Shown here piece by piece: positions 25,834 to 34,557 of a stretch of 64,000 bases of DNA. Below the pieces are notes generated by a model. It did no database searches and was not told the DNA's origin. It was given only the letters and a program-made list of their open reading frames with translations. The translations under genes were made by a program, and so were the position numbers. Numbering within the stretch: position 1 is the stretch's first letter; each line of letters starts with the position of its first letter. Source of the DNA: CBDCWO01 sp965223405 (GTDB lineage: Bacteria > Bacteroidota > Bacteroidia > Chitinophagales > Saprospiraceae); contig CBDCWO010000006.1 of the NCBI GenBank assembly GCA_965223405.1, positions 3,534,001 to 3,598,000 on the forward strand, read 5' to 3'.

Positions 25834-26904
25834 CTATTCCACTGTCACGTGACTTCCAAAAGCGTGAATGATCCTATCCGTCAAATCTTCGTGGCAGGCT
25901 AATTTATAATCCTCATAGGCGCAAGGTATGTGCCGCACGTATTCGTGATCTTCAATTCTCAACGGCAGTTTAAACCACCATCTACCACTCTTTTTACTTT
26001 TACAAAATGTTAGATGGAGTCCATGGCTTTTAACATCAACAATGTATTCAGTTAGATCACTTTGTTCCAGTGGATAATCAGACTTTCGATTATTAAAACC
26101 CTCAATATGGTACCATATCATTTGACTCAGCAGGTGGTAAGTAGAATTTTCTGAACTGCTATGTTGATAACCGGTTAAAATTAACATTTTCAGTGTGTCA
26201 CTCAGTCCTCCATAACGGCATATTTGGGAAGCTTCCTCAGACATTAGACCACTGGGGTTGCACCCAAATTTACCCGGGGCATCTGATTTTCTGACGGATT
26301 GTAAATTAAAATACATGAAGTCTGCATCCCGCACCATAGGTTCTATAAGTTTCTTATGGTTCCTTATTTTTCCAAGTCGTAAGTAATCTACTCTGTAGAG
26401 CTCATTTGTACTTGAACCTGTAAACTGATGCATTTGACAACCAAGCACGTTTAGTTGAAAGCAATTTAGAATTTCATTTTGCATAAATGAAAGTTGGGCA
26501 TAATTCTCATCCTCATCCGATGAATTTAAACGACAAGATTCATCAACAATTACCGGATTAAAAAAACCTTCTTGTTGTTGATGATAGTTGAATAAAACCT
26601 GGGCTGGAACCCTGCTACCAAGAAAAATCAGATTACTTCCAGTTTGCGACAATTCATCAATTAGAGGAATTATGAATGAAGGATCTTCATTGCGCAATGT
26701 CCCTAAATCATATACAGGCATGTCAAAACAACACCAGTCATATCGATATAAAAGCTTCCTAACTTCATCACCTGATTTATCCCAGCTTATCAGTATGATA
26801 CCGGGAATCATTAAGTTAGGTATGGTGTTTTTATAAATGTGGAGATTTTCACTTTCTGGAGTGGGTATATTTGCGTATACAGGAGAAAGCCAATTTTCTA
26901 ACAT
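25834..26904 (-). CDS. Arginase/formimidoylglutamase-fold protein with degenerate metal site
   Basis: The 356-residue protein has no signal peptide. Its central and C-terminal parts resemble the arginase-superfamily proteins often annotated formimidoylglutamase in Bacteroidota. The matching stretches are DADFMYFNLQSVRKSDAPG, MSEEASQICRYGGLSDTLK, QMIWYHIEGFNNRKSDYP and a SGRWWFKLP near the end. In active family members an aspartate/histidine cluster binds two manganese ions (DAHxD, SxDxD). At the corresponding places this protein has VIVDESCRLN and FMYFNLQSV, so most ligands appear lost. It is probably not an active ureohydrolase; its role is unknown. It is convergent with murF and divergent from the OmpA-family gene. 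The family call comes from remembered family sequence and is moderately sure. Confidence 0.6.
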   Translation of the reverse strand: MLENWLSPVYANIPTPESENLHIYKNTIPNLMIPGIILISWDKSGDEVRKLLYRYDWCCFDMPVYDLGTLRNEDPSFIIPLIDELSQTGSNLIFLGSRVPAQVLFNYHQQQEGFFNPVIVDESCRLNSSDEDENYAQLSFMQNEILNCFQLNVLGCQMHQFTGSSTNELYRVDYLRLGKIRNHKKLIEPMVRDADFMYFNLQSVRKSDAPGKFGCNPSGLMSEEASQICRYGGLSDTLKMLILTGYQHSSSENSTYHLLSQMIWYHIEGFNNRKSDYPLEQSDLTEYIVDVKSHGLHLTFCKSKKSGRWWFKLPLRIEDHEYVRHIPCAYEDYKLACHEDLTDRIIHAFGSHVTVE

Positions 26905-26918
26905 AGTTCTGTTTTATA

Positions 26919-26926
26919 CAAAAATA
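26919..26926 (-). promoter_or_regulatory. -7 promoter element of the arginase-fold gene
   Basis: TATTTTTG on the minus strand matches TAnnTTTG and lies 15 bases before the ATG at 26904, implying a very short leader. No -33 match was found. Confidence 0.4.
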
Positions 26927-27091
26927 CATATTAAAATATTTATTAATGTATAAAATCGATAAAAATTTGAGATTAGTGATTTATTAGTGAGATGACAAAA
27001 GTTTTATATATTCATCTTTATAAATAAAGAATTATTAGCATTTTTGGGGACAAATATGTGATTGCTTATTATGAATCGTGAGTATTTTACG

Positions 27092-27099
27092 TATTTTTG
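27092..27099 (+). promoter_or_regulatory. -7 promoter element of the OmpA-family gene
   Basis: TATTTTTG matches TAnnTTTG, 65 bases before the ATG at 27165. A TTG at 27062-27064 is the only candidate upstream and is rather far (27 bases). Confidence 0.5.
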
Positions 27100-27164
27100 T
27101 TTATTCCAGAACCCTCGTTACCAAATGCTTTAGATTATCTTAAAATTGCAAAAAAACTAAGGTT

Positions 27165-28907
27165 ATGCATCAAAGAATTCTTATGGGACTTATCAGTTTA
27201 TTGTTCGTAATAACGATAAACGCACAAGATGACACTTATACCCGCCCCAACATTACGGATGATATGACTGTGGATGCAGAGCAGAATAAAAGTTGGAAAA
27301 TGGGTGAAAATGACTACCCGGCCAGACCTAAAGACATGTGGGAACTTGGTGTTCACTTGGGACACTTTTTTATTGGTAGTGATGTCGATACAAAAATCCC
27401 GGGAGGAATTGGTCTCGGGTTGCATCTTCGAAAATCAATTCGCTATGCGTTCTCTATTCGCGGAGATTTCTTTTACGGAACTACAAAAGGAGTAGATCCT
27501 CAACGCTCTTCGGCAGCGGTTATGGATATTGACCTGCCGGCTTCCGCCGCAAGTAAAGTATCGGAGTTACACCGAAATTACAAGTTGAATTATCTCTACG
27601 GTTCAGTACAAGGTGTGCTGAATATTGGTAACATTCTATTTCATAAGGAGCGGAATAAAACCAACACCTATCTTTTTGTGGGGATAGGTCTTGATAATAA
27701 CAAAACCAAGATCGATGCATTAAATGGAAACAGCGCATATAACTTCAGTGGAGTAAATGGAGACGTAGATACCAAAGCCGGAAGAAAAGATATCAAAGAT
27801 CAATTGAAAGATATTTTTGATGGGGATTATGAAACTGAAGCCAGGCAAAAAAAGGCGGTTTTCAGATTAGGAGATAAAACCAACATCCACCCTGTATTTC
27901 AAGCTGGAGTTGGTGTATCGAGAAAATTAAGTAAAAGGATAAATTTAGGCTTGGAACACCAAATTATGCTTTCAGATAACGACCTGCTGGATGGTTTTGA
28001 ATACCGATCTACAGTGGATCAATCCAATAATAATGATGTCGGTCACTACACTAGTTTAAGGTTAGGAATTAATCTGGGTAGTTTTGATGAAAGAACCGAA
28101 CCTCTCTATTGGTTGAATCCTATTGATGCATCAATGAACGATATTGCTGAATTAAAACGTAGACCTGTCCTGGATTTGACGGATACCGATGGCGATGGAA
28201 TTATTGATATGATGGATCAAGAACCCAACACGGTGGCTGGCGCACCAGTAGATGTCAGAGGAGTGGCCTTGGATAGTGATGGAGATGGAGTAAAAGACTA
28301 CATGGACAAAGAACCCTACTCACCTCCCGGATACGATGTAGATGGATCAGGAGTAGCCAAAGTCGAATCACCATACCTTACGGAGGATGAAGTGGTGACT
28401 TTAATAAACAACCGTCTTGACAACATTAAGACAGAGTGGTTCTTACCGATGGTTCACTTTGATTTGGATAAATATTATATCAAACCGGAATTTTATGGTC
28501 ATTTGCACAATGTGGCAACTGTAATGAAGGAACATCCGGATTTCAAAATAGTAGTTAGCGGACATGCTGATTCACGTAATGGTGATGATTACAATGCAGT
28601 ATTATCCTATAAAAGAGCAAAAGCTGTAGTTGATTATATCTCTGATAACTATGACATTCCCAGAGAGCGCTTAATTCTTCAATACGGAGGAGAAGGATCT
28701 CCTATTGTTGGAAACCTTCCCGATAACCACCGCACCACATCCGAACAAGAGCGAATGCAATACATAAATCGTCGGGTTGAATTTAGAGTTGCAGATGCAG
28801 GCGATACTGAAATGGATATGCCTGAAGGTCCTGAGGCTGGGAAAAACACCCCGGGTTCCTCACGTAAAGGACCAAAATATTCCGGAAATAGAAATTCCGG
28901 CTACTAA
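27165..28907 (+). CDS. OmpA-family outer-membrane protein with calcium-type repeats
   Basis: The 580-residue product has a signal peptide (MGLISLLFVITINAQ) and a long beta-rich N-terminal region (about 30-330), probably a membrane barrel. Two thrombospondin type-3-like calcium repeats follow (DTDGDGIIDMMDQEPNT and DSDGDGVKDYMDKEP). The C-terminal OmpA domain has the peptidoglycan-binding core (VVSGHADSRNGDDYNAVLSY, then KRAKAVVDYI and INRRVEF). Proteins of this layout tether the outer membrane to the cell wall. The last 35 residues are Gly/Ser/Pro-rich. It is monocistronic, with its own promoter and terminator. Confidence 0.9.
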   Translation: MHQRILMGLISLLFVITINAQDDTYTRPNITDDMTVDAEQNKSWKMGENDYPARPKDMWELGVHLGHFFIGSDVDTKIPGGIGLGLHLRKSIRYAFSIRGDFFYGTTKGVDPQRSSAAVMDIDLPASAASKVSELHRNYKLNYLYGSVQGVLNIGNILFHKERNKTNTYLFVGIGLDNNKTKIDALNGNSAYNFSGVNGDVDTKAGRKDIKDQLKDIFDGDYETEARQKKAVFRLGDKTNIHPVFQAGVGVSRKLSKRINLGLEHQIMLSDNDLLDGFEYRSTVDQSNNNDVGHYTSLRLGINLGSFDERTEPLYWLNPIDASMNDIAELKRRPVLDLTDTDGDGIIDMMDQEPNTVAGAPVDVRGVALDSDGDGVKDYMDKEPYSPPGYDVDGSGVAKVESPYLTEDEVVTLINNRLDNIKTEWFLPMVHFDLDKYYIKPEFYGHLHNVATVMKEHPDFKIVVSGHADSRNGDDYNAVLSYKRAKAVVDYISDNYDIPRERLILQYGGEGSPIVGNLPDNHRTTSEQERMQYINRRVEFRVADAGDTEMDMPEGPEAGKNTPGSSRKGPKYSGNRNSGY

Positions 28908-28939
28908 CTAAATAACATACACACTAGTATAAATATTTA

Positions 28940-28967
28940 AGCAGGGCAATATTGTCCTGCTTTTTTT
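28940..28967 (+). terminator. Terminator of the OmpA-family gene
   Basis: AGCAGGGC (28940-28947) pairs with GTCCTGCT (28954-28961, one G-U pair) around an AATATT loop, and seven T follow the stem base. It lies 33 bases after the stop codon. Confidence 0.85.
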
Positions 28968-29113
28968 GGATCTGAACGGAAGATATCAAATAGGATCACC
29001 TATTTTTCTATAGCTATGGTAATTAAGCGGAAGCATTTATTAAACGAAGGGTGGCCAGTGTTAGCCAAGAATGGCTCAGTAGACCGAAGTTTCTGAATAT
29101 CTAATTCATAGTT

Positions 29114-30391
29114 CTATACCAACATGACTAGTGGTTCCTCCAGAGACTGCTTGAATGTTTGTAAAAATTGAGCCCCAGTGACCCCATCAACAACCCGGTG
29201 ATCACAAGAGAGCGTAACTTTCATCATCTTACCAATTTTAATCTCTCCATCTTCTACTACCGGTTTTTCAATAATTGATCCTACGGCCAATATACAAGAG
29301 TCCGGAGGATTTATAATGGCTGTAAACTCTTCGATACCAAACATACCTAAATTGGAAATGGTGAATGTATTTCCCTGCATCTCCTCCGGTTGGAGTTTTT
29401 TCTCTTTTGCTTTAACTGCCAAGGTTTTAACTTCTTGGTTAATTTCCATCATAGGTTTAAAATCTGCATTTCTGATCACCGGTACCAATAGGCCATCAGC
29501 AACTGCGACAGCAACTCCAATATGAATATGTTTATTTCTTCTGATTGTGGCACCCATCCAGGAAGCGTTGACTGAGGGGTGTTTTCTTAAGGCTAGAGCC
29601 GCAGCCTTTACAACCATATCGTTGAAAGAAATTTTTTGATTAGTCATTTTCAAAATCTTCTTTCTAGCTTCAACAGCCCTACCCATATTGATTTCAATGG
29701 TCAGATAAAAGTGCGGTGCCGTAAATTTACTCTCACTGAGTCTTTTAGCTATGGTTTTGCGCATTTGACTGACTCTGACTTCTTCGTATTCTTCCTTTAT
29801 AGAAAATGAAGAAATAGATGAACTATCAGTCTGTGACGTAGAAATACCGGACTTTACAAATAACTCAACATCCTTTTTGACAATTCGACCCTGGTCACCC
29901 GTTCCTTGAATATCGCCAAGGGAAATACCTGCTTCAGCGGCCATTGCTTTGGCTAAAGGGGAGGCTTTGATCCGGCCAGCTGTCTCTGTCGACGTAGCCT
30001 CGATATGTACTTGACTGCCTACTTCTGCATGCTCTTCTTCGGGGGTGCCCAAAATGGTTTGAGTTGATTTACCTGAACTTTGCACTGCAGGCTCTTGCTC
30101 AGTAGGCGTACCATTTACTTTGGCTGATTCCAGCAACGCTTTGTAATCTTCTCCTTTTTCGCCAATAATAGCAATAATTCCATCAATTTCTACAGCCTCT
30201 CCAACCTTTGCACCGATGTATAATAGATTACCATTCCATAAGGATTCAAAATCCATAGTCGCTTTGTCAGTCTCTATTTCAGCCAACACATCACCTCTTT
30301 TTACTTCTTCTCCTTCCTTTTTTAACCAACTTACGATGACCCCTTCTTCCATCGTATCACTCATGCGTGGCATTCTTACAATTTCAGCCAT
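29114..30391 (-). CDS. pdhC: Dihydrolipoamide acetyltransferase, E2 of pyruvate dehydrogenase
   Basis: This is the core E2 subunit, which transfers acetyl groups from its lipoyl arm to CoA. The 425-residue product has a single N-terminal lipoyl domain with the lipoylated lysine at K43 (EIETDKATMDFES). A flexible Ser/Thr/Glu linker follows, then a peripheral-subunit-binding domain (about 140-175, ASPLAKAMAAEAGISLGDIQ, then GTGDQGRIVKKDV). The C-terminal catalytic domain has the active-site histidine in LSCDHRVVDGVTGAQFL. E1 genes are not in the window. It is monocistronic with a good promoter. A branched-chain or 2-oxoglutarate E2 is less likely given the MPRMSDTMEEG start. Confidence 0.92.
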   Translation of the reverse strand: MAEIVRMPRMSDTMEEGVIVSWLKKEGEEVKRGDVLAEIETDKATMDFESLWNGNLLYIGAKVGEAVEIDGIIAIIGEKGEDYKALLESAKVNGTPTEQEPAVQSSGKSTQTILGTPEEEHAEVGSQVHIEATSTETAGRIKASPLAKAMAAEAGISLGDIQGTGDQGRIVKKDVELFVKSGISTSQTDSSSISSFSIKEEYEEVRVSQMRKTIAKRLSESKFTAPHFYLTIEINMGRAVEARKKILKMTNQKISFNDMVVKAAALALRKHPSVNASWMGATIRRNKHIHIGVAVAVADGLLVPVIRNADFKPMMEINQEVKTLAVKAKEKKLQPEEMQGNTFTISNLGMFGIEEFTAIINPPDSCILAVGSIIEKPVVEDGEIKIGKMMKVTLSCDHRVVDGVTGAQFLQTFKQSLEEPLVMLV

Positions 30392-30420
30392 GTTTTTTTA
30401 ATTTACTTTTACATTTTAAA

Positions 30421-30450
30421 CAAAAATACTCTTCAATCGGTATAATCAAA
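30421..30450 (-). promoter_or_regulatory. Bacteroidota-type promoter of pdhC
   Basis: On the minus strand TTTG (30450-30447) and TATTTTTG (30428-30421) are separated by 18 bases, matching both -33 and -7 elements. The pdhC ATG at 30391 lies 30 bases downstream of the -7 box. Confidence 0.7.
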
Positions 30451-30512
30451 AAAATATATCAATTTTGCTTATTCTAATCGGTCTTCAACCAGGCTGTAAT
30501 TATGAAAATCTC

Positions 30513-30520
30513 TAATTTTG
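30513..30520 (+). promoter_or_regulatory. -7 promoter element of recR
   Basis: TAATTTTG is an exact TAnnTTTG match ending seven bases before the recR ATG at 30527, so transcription would start at or very near the start codon. No -33 element is seen. Confidence 0.4.
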
Positions 30521-30526
30521 TCAGAT

Positions 30527-31141
30527 ATGCAATTTTCATCCAAGTTTATTGAAGAGGCAGTTCATGCATTAGCCAGCCTTCCAGGAATTGGTAACAAAAC
30601 CGCGCTTAGGTTGGTTTTGCATATCATGAAAAAGGATCCGGCGGAGGTAAAACTATTTACGGAACACATATATAATGCACGGGTTAAAACACAATTGTGC
30701 CGTATCTGCTATAATTTTTCTGATGAAAGTATGTGTCATATCTGTAAAGATCCACATCGGAACAAGTCTGTAGTTTGTGTTGTAGAATCTATTAGGGATG
30801 TAATGGCTATTGAAGAAACCAATCAATACAACGGTGTGTATCACATTTTAGGTGGAGTGATATCACCTATTGATGGAGTTGGTCCGGACGATATAAGGAT
30901 TGATTCTCTAATTGATCGGGTATCCCAGGGTGCCATCCAGGAATTGATTATGGCCATCAGCCCCACCATCGAAGGCGATACCACCATTTACTATATATCC
31001 AAGAAATTAAAACCATATTCAGTGAATATATCCACTATCGCAAGAGGTGTAGCGTTTGGAGGAGAACTGGAATATGCAGATGAGGTGACTCTTGGACGAT
31101 CAATAATTGCTAGAACCCCTTATACTATGAGGGAAGACTAA
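30527..31141 (+). CDS. recR: Recombination mediator protein RecR
   Basis: RecR works with RecF and RecO to load RecA on gapped DNA. The 204-residue product has an N-terminal helix-hairpin-helix (LASLPGIGNKTALRLVLHIM), a four-cysteine zinc motif (CRICYNFSDESMCHIC), a Toprim domain (VVCVVESIRDVMAIE, YHILGGVISPIDGVGPDDI) and the C-terminal GVAFGGELEYADEVTL. I use the ATG at 30527; a TTG nine bases upstream lies inside the -7 box. The glycosyltransferase gene starts five bases after its stop, so the two are likely cotranscribed. Confidence 0.95.
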   Translation: MQFSSKFIEEAVHALASLPGIGNKTALRLVLHIMKKDPAEVKLFTEHIYNARVKTQLCRICYNFSDESMCHICKDPHRNKSVVCVVESIRDVMAIEETNQYNGVYHILGGVISPIDGVGPDDIRIDSLIDRVSQGAIQELIMAISPTIEGDTTIYYISKKLKPYSVNISTIARGVAFGGELEYADEVTLGRSIIARTPYTMRED

Positions 31142-31146
31142 ATAAC

Positions 31147-33081
31147 ATGTCTTTGCCAACCTTAAGTATTATCATTGTCAACTATAACGTTCGATATTTT
31201 CTAGAACAGTGCTTACAATCTGTCTATAAAGCGATTCATGAAATACCGTGTGAAATATTTGTTGTGGACAATGACTCTTCAGATGATTCCGTGCAAATTG
31301 TAAAAAGCAAACATCCCCAGGTGATTCTAATCCAAAATGATAAGAATGTGGGTTTTTCCAAAGCTAATAATCAAGCGATCAAAAGAGCGACCGGAAAATA
31401 TATTTTACTTCTTAATCCAGATACTATAGTTAAGGAAGATACATTTAATATCTGTATAGATTTTTTCAGTAATCATCCCGATGCAGGAGCAGTGGGCGTA
31501 AGGATGATTGATGGTTCTGGTAAGTTTTTACCTGAATCAAAGAGAGGACTTCCAACTCCTTTCGTTTCTTTTTGCCGATTTTCAGGACTCTCAAATCTTT
31601 TTCCTAAATCCCGATTGTTCAATAGATATTATTTAGGTTATTTGGATGAACATAATCCGCATCCTGTAAATGTGCTGTCCGGGGCTTTTTTTATGGTTAG
31701 AAAAAGGATATTGGAAAAGATTGGCCTGCTTGACGAGAGATTTTTTATGTACGGGGAAGATATTGACCTTTCTTATCGAATAGAAAAAGCCGGGTATAAA
31801 AATTTCTACCTGCCAACAACAACCATAGTCCACTATAAGGGAGAAAGTACCCGTAAAGGATCATTAAACTATGTCAAGACATTCTATCAGGCGATGGCCA
31901 TTTTTGCGGAAAAGCACTTTTCAAAACAGGCGGAATGGTATAACCTGGTAATAAAATTGGCTATTTATTCCCGAGCTTTGATAAGCATGATTGCACGATC
32001 CATTTCGAAGTTGATTCAACCTGTATTTGACGTTTTGATCTTGTCATTTATGTTTTGGGGAGTGAAAGAACTATGGGAACAATTCTATCATAATAGCAAT
32101 TCTTATTATCCTCCGGAATATGAGAAAATTAACATACCGGTATATGTTTTAGTCTTTGCGATAGGAGTCACATTAAGTGGAGTTTACAATCGAACACCTT
32201 TTAAGATGTCCATCAAGACCTTGTCCATTGTTACTTTGGTCATGTTTATTATTTACGCAATGTTTCCGCAGGAATTGAGACCTTCAAGAGTATTATTAGT
32301 GCTCTCAATAGCATTGGGTTGGGGATATTTTATAATTCGTAATAAATTTGCCGGTCTATTTAAAGGAAGATATCGAAATAAGGCAAAGAATGTAGCCGTT
32401 GTAGGGAAACCTGAAAACGCTCAAAAAATACTTGGTTTTCTCGAGTATGCTGGGCAACCCTTTAATTACCTGGGATACTTCGGTATGAATAGCCCTAAGC
32501 AAGAGTCAGGTTCTTATTTAGGAAATCTGGAAATACTCGTGGATGTCTGTCGAACCCATCAGATTAATGAAATAATATTTTGTTCTTTGGACATTCCTTT
32601 TTCAGACATTACTGAGATCATGACCAAACTTGGCCCAGAATACCACTATAAAATTGCTTCACAGGACCAACAAAGCATAGTCGGAAGCCGGTCAAAAAAT
32701 GAGCCTGGAGAGTGGATAACACAAGAAATTCATTATCGGATTCAGGATCCGGTCTTTGAATCGCAAAAGAATATCCTTGATTGGTCAATAAGCATACTAC
32801 TATTACTATTTTGTTGGATCGTAATCTGGTTTGTGAGACATCCAAAAGTATATTTTAAACACATCTTTAGGGTTTTGAGTGGAAAATATTCTTGGGTTGG
32901 ATATATTCCTCAGGATGAAAAAATCAATAGTTTGCCTGCTTTGAAACCAGGTATATTTAAACCGGATAGTCGCTTTTCCGACTTAAGCTTAAGAGGTGAT
33001 ACAACCCATAAAATAAATATTTTATATGCCAAAGATTATGATGTATGGGTTGATTTGGGTATAATCTTTGGTAGTTTGTGA
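31147..33081 (+). CDS. Glycosyltransferase family 2 fused to a polyprenyl-sugar-transferase-like membrane region
   Basis: The 644-residue protein has an N-terminal GT2 domain (about 1-260): LSIIIVNYNVRYFLEQCLQS, the DNDSSDDS motif, GFSKANNQAIKRATGKYILL, and LNPDTIV as the metal-binding acidic motif. Several membrane segments follow (about 295-400), then a Rossmann-like segment (KNVAVVGKPENAQKILGFLE) and another membrane segment. The C-terminus (KDYDVWVDLGIIFGSL) resembles the end of polyprenyl glycosylphosphotransferases of the WcaJ type. The catalytic K-R-x-x-D and PRxGxxGK motifs of those enzymes are not visible, so only the GT2 part is likely catalytic. Likely role: rhamnosyl-type transfer in surface polysaccharide synthesis; substrate unknown. 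Confidence 0.72.
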   Translation: MSLPTLSIIIVNYNVRYFLEQCLQSVYKAIHEIPCEIFVVDNDSSDDSVQIVKSKHPQVILIQNDKNVGFSKANNQAIKRATGKYILLLNPDTIVKEDTFNICIDFFSNHPDAGAVGVRMIDGSGKFLPESKRGLPTPFVSFCRFSGLSNLFPKSRLFNRYYLGYLDEHNPHPVNVLSGAFFMVRKRILEKIGLLDERFFMYGEDIDLSYRIEKAGYKNFYLPTTTIVHYKGESTRKGSLNYVKTFYQAMAIFAEKHFSKQAEWYNLVIKLAIYSRALISMIARSISKLIQPVFDVLILSFMFWGVKELWEQFYHNSNSYYPPEYEKINIPVYVLVFAIGVTLSGVYNRTPFKMSIKTLSIVTLVMFIIYAMFPQELRPSRVLLVLSIALGWGYFIIRNKFAGLFKGRYRNKAKNVAVVGKPENAQKILGFLEYAGQPFNYLGYFGMNSPKQESGSYLGNLEILVDVCRTHQINEIIFCSLDIPFSDITEIMTKLGPEYHYKIASQDQQSIVGSRSKNEPGEWITQEIHYRIQDPVFESQKNILDWSISILLLLFCWIVIWFVRHPKVYFKHIFRVLSGKYSWVGYIPQDEKINSLPALKPGIFKPDSRFSDLSLRGDTTHKINILYAKDYDVWVDLGIIFGSL

Positions 33082-33118
33082 TATTTTGTGCTAAAGATAA
33101 TTCATAAACTCGAAATAC

Positions 33119-34312
33119 ATGGTCTCGAAAATTAGATCTCTTAACGAAAAACACTTTGAAACAATTAAGACATTTCGTCGCCATCTTCATATGCATCCGG
33201 AATTATCTTTTCAGGAAAAAGAAACAGGTATTTTTATTGCAGAAGTATTGAAAACTGCAGGCATAAAACACAGTACTGGATGGGCAGAAAACGGAGTGGT
33301 TGCTATCATCGAGGGTAAGAAGACTCGAAGGAATCCTTCGGTTATTGCCTTACGTGCTGATACCGATGCATTACCAATTCAAGAAATGAATGACGTAAGT
33401 TACCGGTCCAAAAATACAGGAGTGATGCATGCTTGTGGTCATGATGTACACAGTGCTTCTTTGCTGGGTAGTGCGTTGATATTACATGAAACACGCGATC
33501 ATTTTTCAGGTACATGCAAGTTGATTTTTCAGCCGGGGGAAGAGAGACTTCCCGGTGGAGCTTCTCTTCTGATCAAAGAAGGAATTTTGAAAAACCCTCA
33601 GCCCTTTGCCATCCTGGGCCAGCATGTACATCCTCCTTTAGATAGTTCAAAAGTAGGATTTCGGGCGGGTAAATATATGGCCTCAGCCGATGAAATTTAT
33701 TTGACAATACATGGAAAAGGGGGCCATGCCGGTTTACCACAGGATGTAATTGATCCGGTATTAATCGCCAGTCAAACCATGGTTGCTCTGCAAGAGATCG
33801 TGAGCAGAAAATGTGATCCATTAATACCTTGTGTGCTGTCATTTGGTAAAATAAACTCCGTTGGAGGAGCGACCAACATTATTCCAAACCAAGTAAAACT
33901 TGAAGGTACCTTTCGAACTATGGATGAAGACTGGCGCCGGGAAGCACATGAGTGGATTACCAAAATAACGCATCATGTAGCTGAAGCGAATGGTGGCTAT
34001 GCGGAATTGGATATTAAAATCGGTTATCCTTGTTTAGTCAATGATCCGTCGATTACCAATCGATGTATGAATTATGCTAAAGAATTTCTAGGCAAGAGAC
34101 AAGTAGTAGAATTAAAACCCAGAATGACGGCAGAAGACTTTGCTTATTATTCTCAGCAAATTCCAGCTTGCTTCTATCGACTGGGTACCGGGAACAATAC
34201 TAAAGGCATTAATTCTCCCGTACATACGGACACATTCGATATTGATGAAGACTGTTTGGCCCATAGTAGTGGGTTGATGGCTTATATTGCCATTCGTAAG
34301 CTTGGGGGCTGA
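33119..34312 (+). CDS. M20-family amidohydrolase (N-acyl-amino-acid / hippurate hydrolase type)
   Basis: This cytosolic metallohydrolase is predicted to cleave N-acyl or amide-linked amino acids. The 397-residue product shows the M20D pattern: FRRHLHMHPELSFQEKETG, the metal-binding HACGHDVHSASLLGSA, the catalytic QPGEERLPGGA, GQHVHP, and the C-terminal MTAEDFAYYSQQIP and SPVHTDTFDID motifs. The dimerisation domain (about 185-300) contains GKGGHAGLPQDVIDPV. The exact substrate is not readable from the sequence. It starts 37 bases after the glycosyltransferase stop. Confidence 0.9.
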   Translation: MVSKIRSLNEKHFETIKTFRRHLHMHPELSFQEKETGIFIAEVLKTAGIKHSTGWAENGVVAIIEGKKTRRNPSVIALRADTDALPIQEMNDVSYRSKNTGVMHACGHDVHSASLLGSALILHETRDHFSGTCKLIFQPGEERLPGGASLLIKEGILKNPQPFAILGQHVHPPLDSSKVGFRAGKYMASADEIYLTIHGKGGHAGLPQDVIDPVLIASQTMVALQEIVSRKCDPLIPCVLSFGKINSVGGATNIIPNQVKLEGTFRTMDEDWRREAHEWITKITHHVAEANGGYAELDIKIGYPCLVNDPSITNRCMNYAKEFLGKRQVVELKPRMTAEDFAYYSQQIPACFYRLGTGNNTKGINSPVHTDTFDIDEDCLAHSSGLMAYIAIRKLGG

Positions 34313-34557
34313 ATTCACAAAAGGTACAAGGATTTTTTATTCTAAAATAACTGCATACTTGGAGTCTTATGATGGGTTCTTATGACTTGCCCTCTTATAA
34401 ATGCTTTCATTTTTACACTATTAAAGGTTTTCGGCATCTTTTTTGCGTTATATATTAAAAATTATATTTAAGCATAAAGATAGCTTTATCAAAGATTTAT
34501 TCATTATATAAATATTTAATGTATCTTTACATAGTTGAACCAATAAAATCTAGTTAA

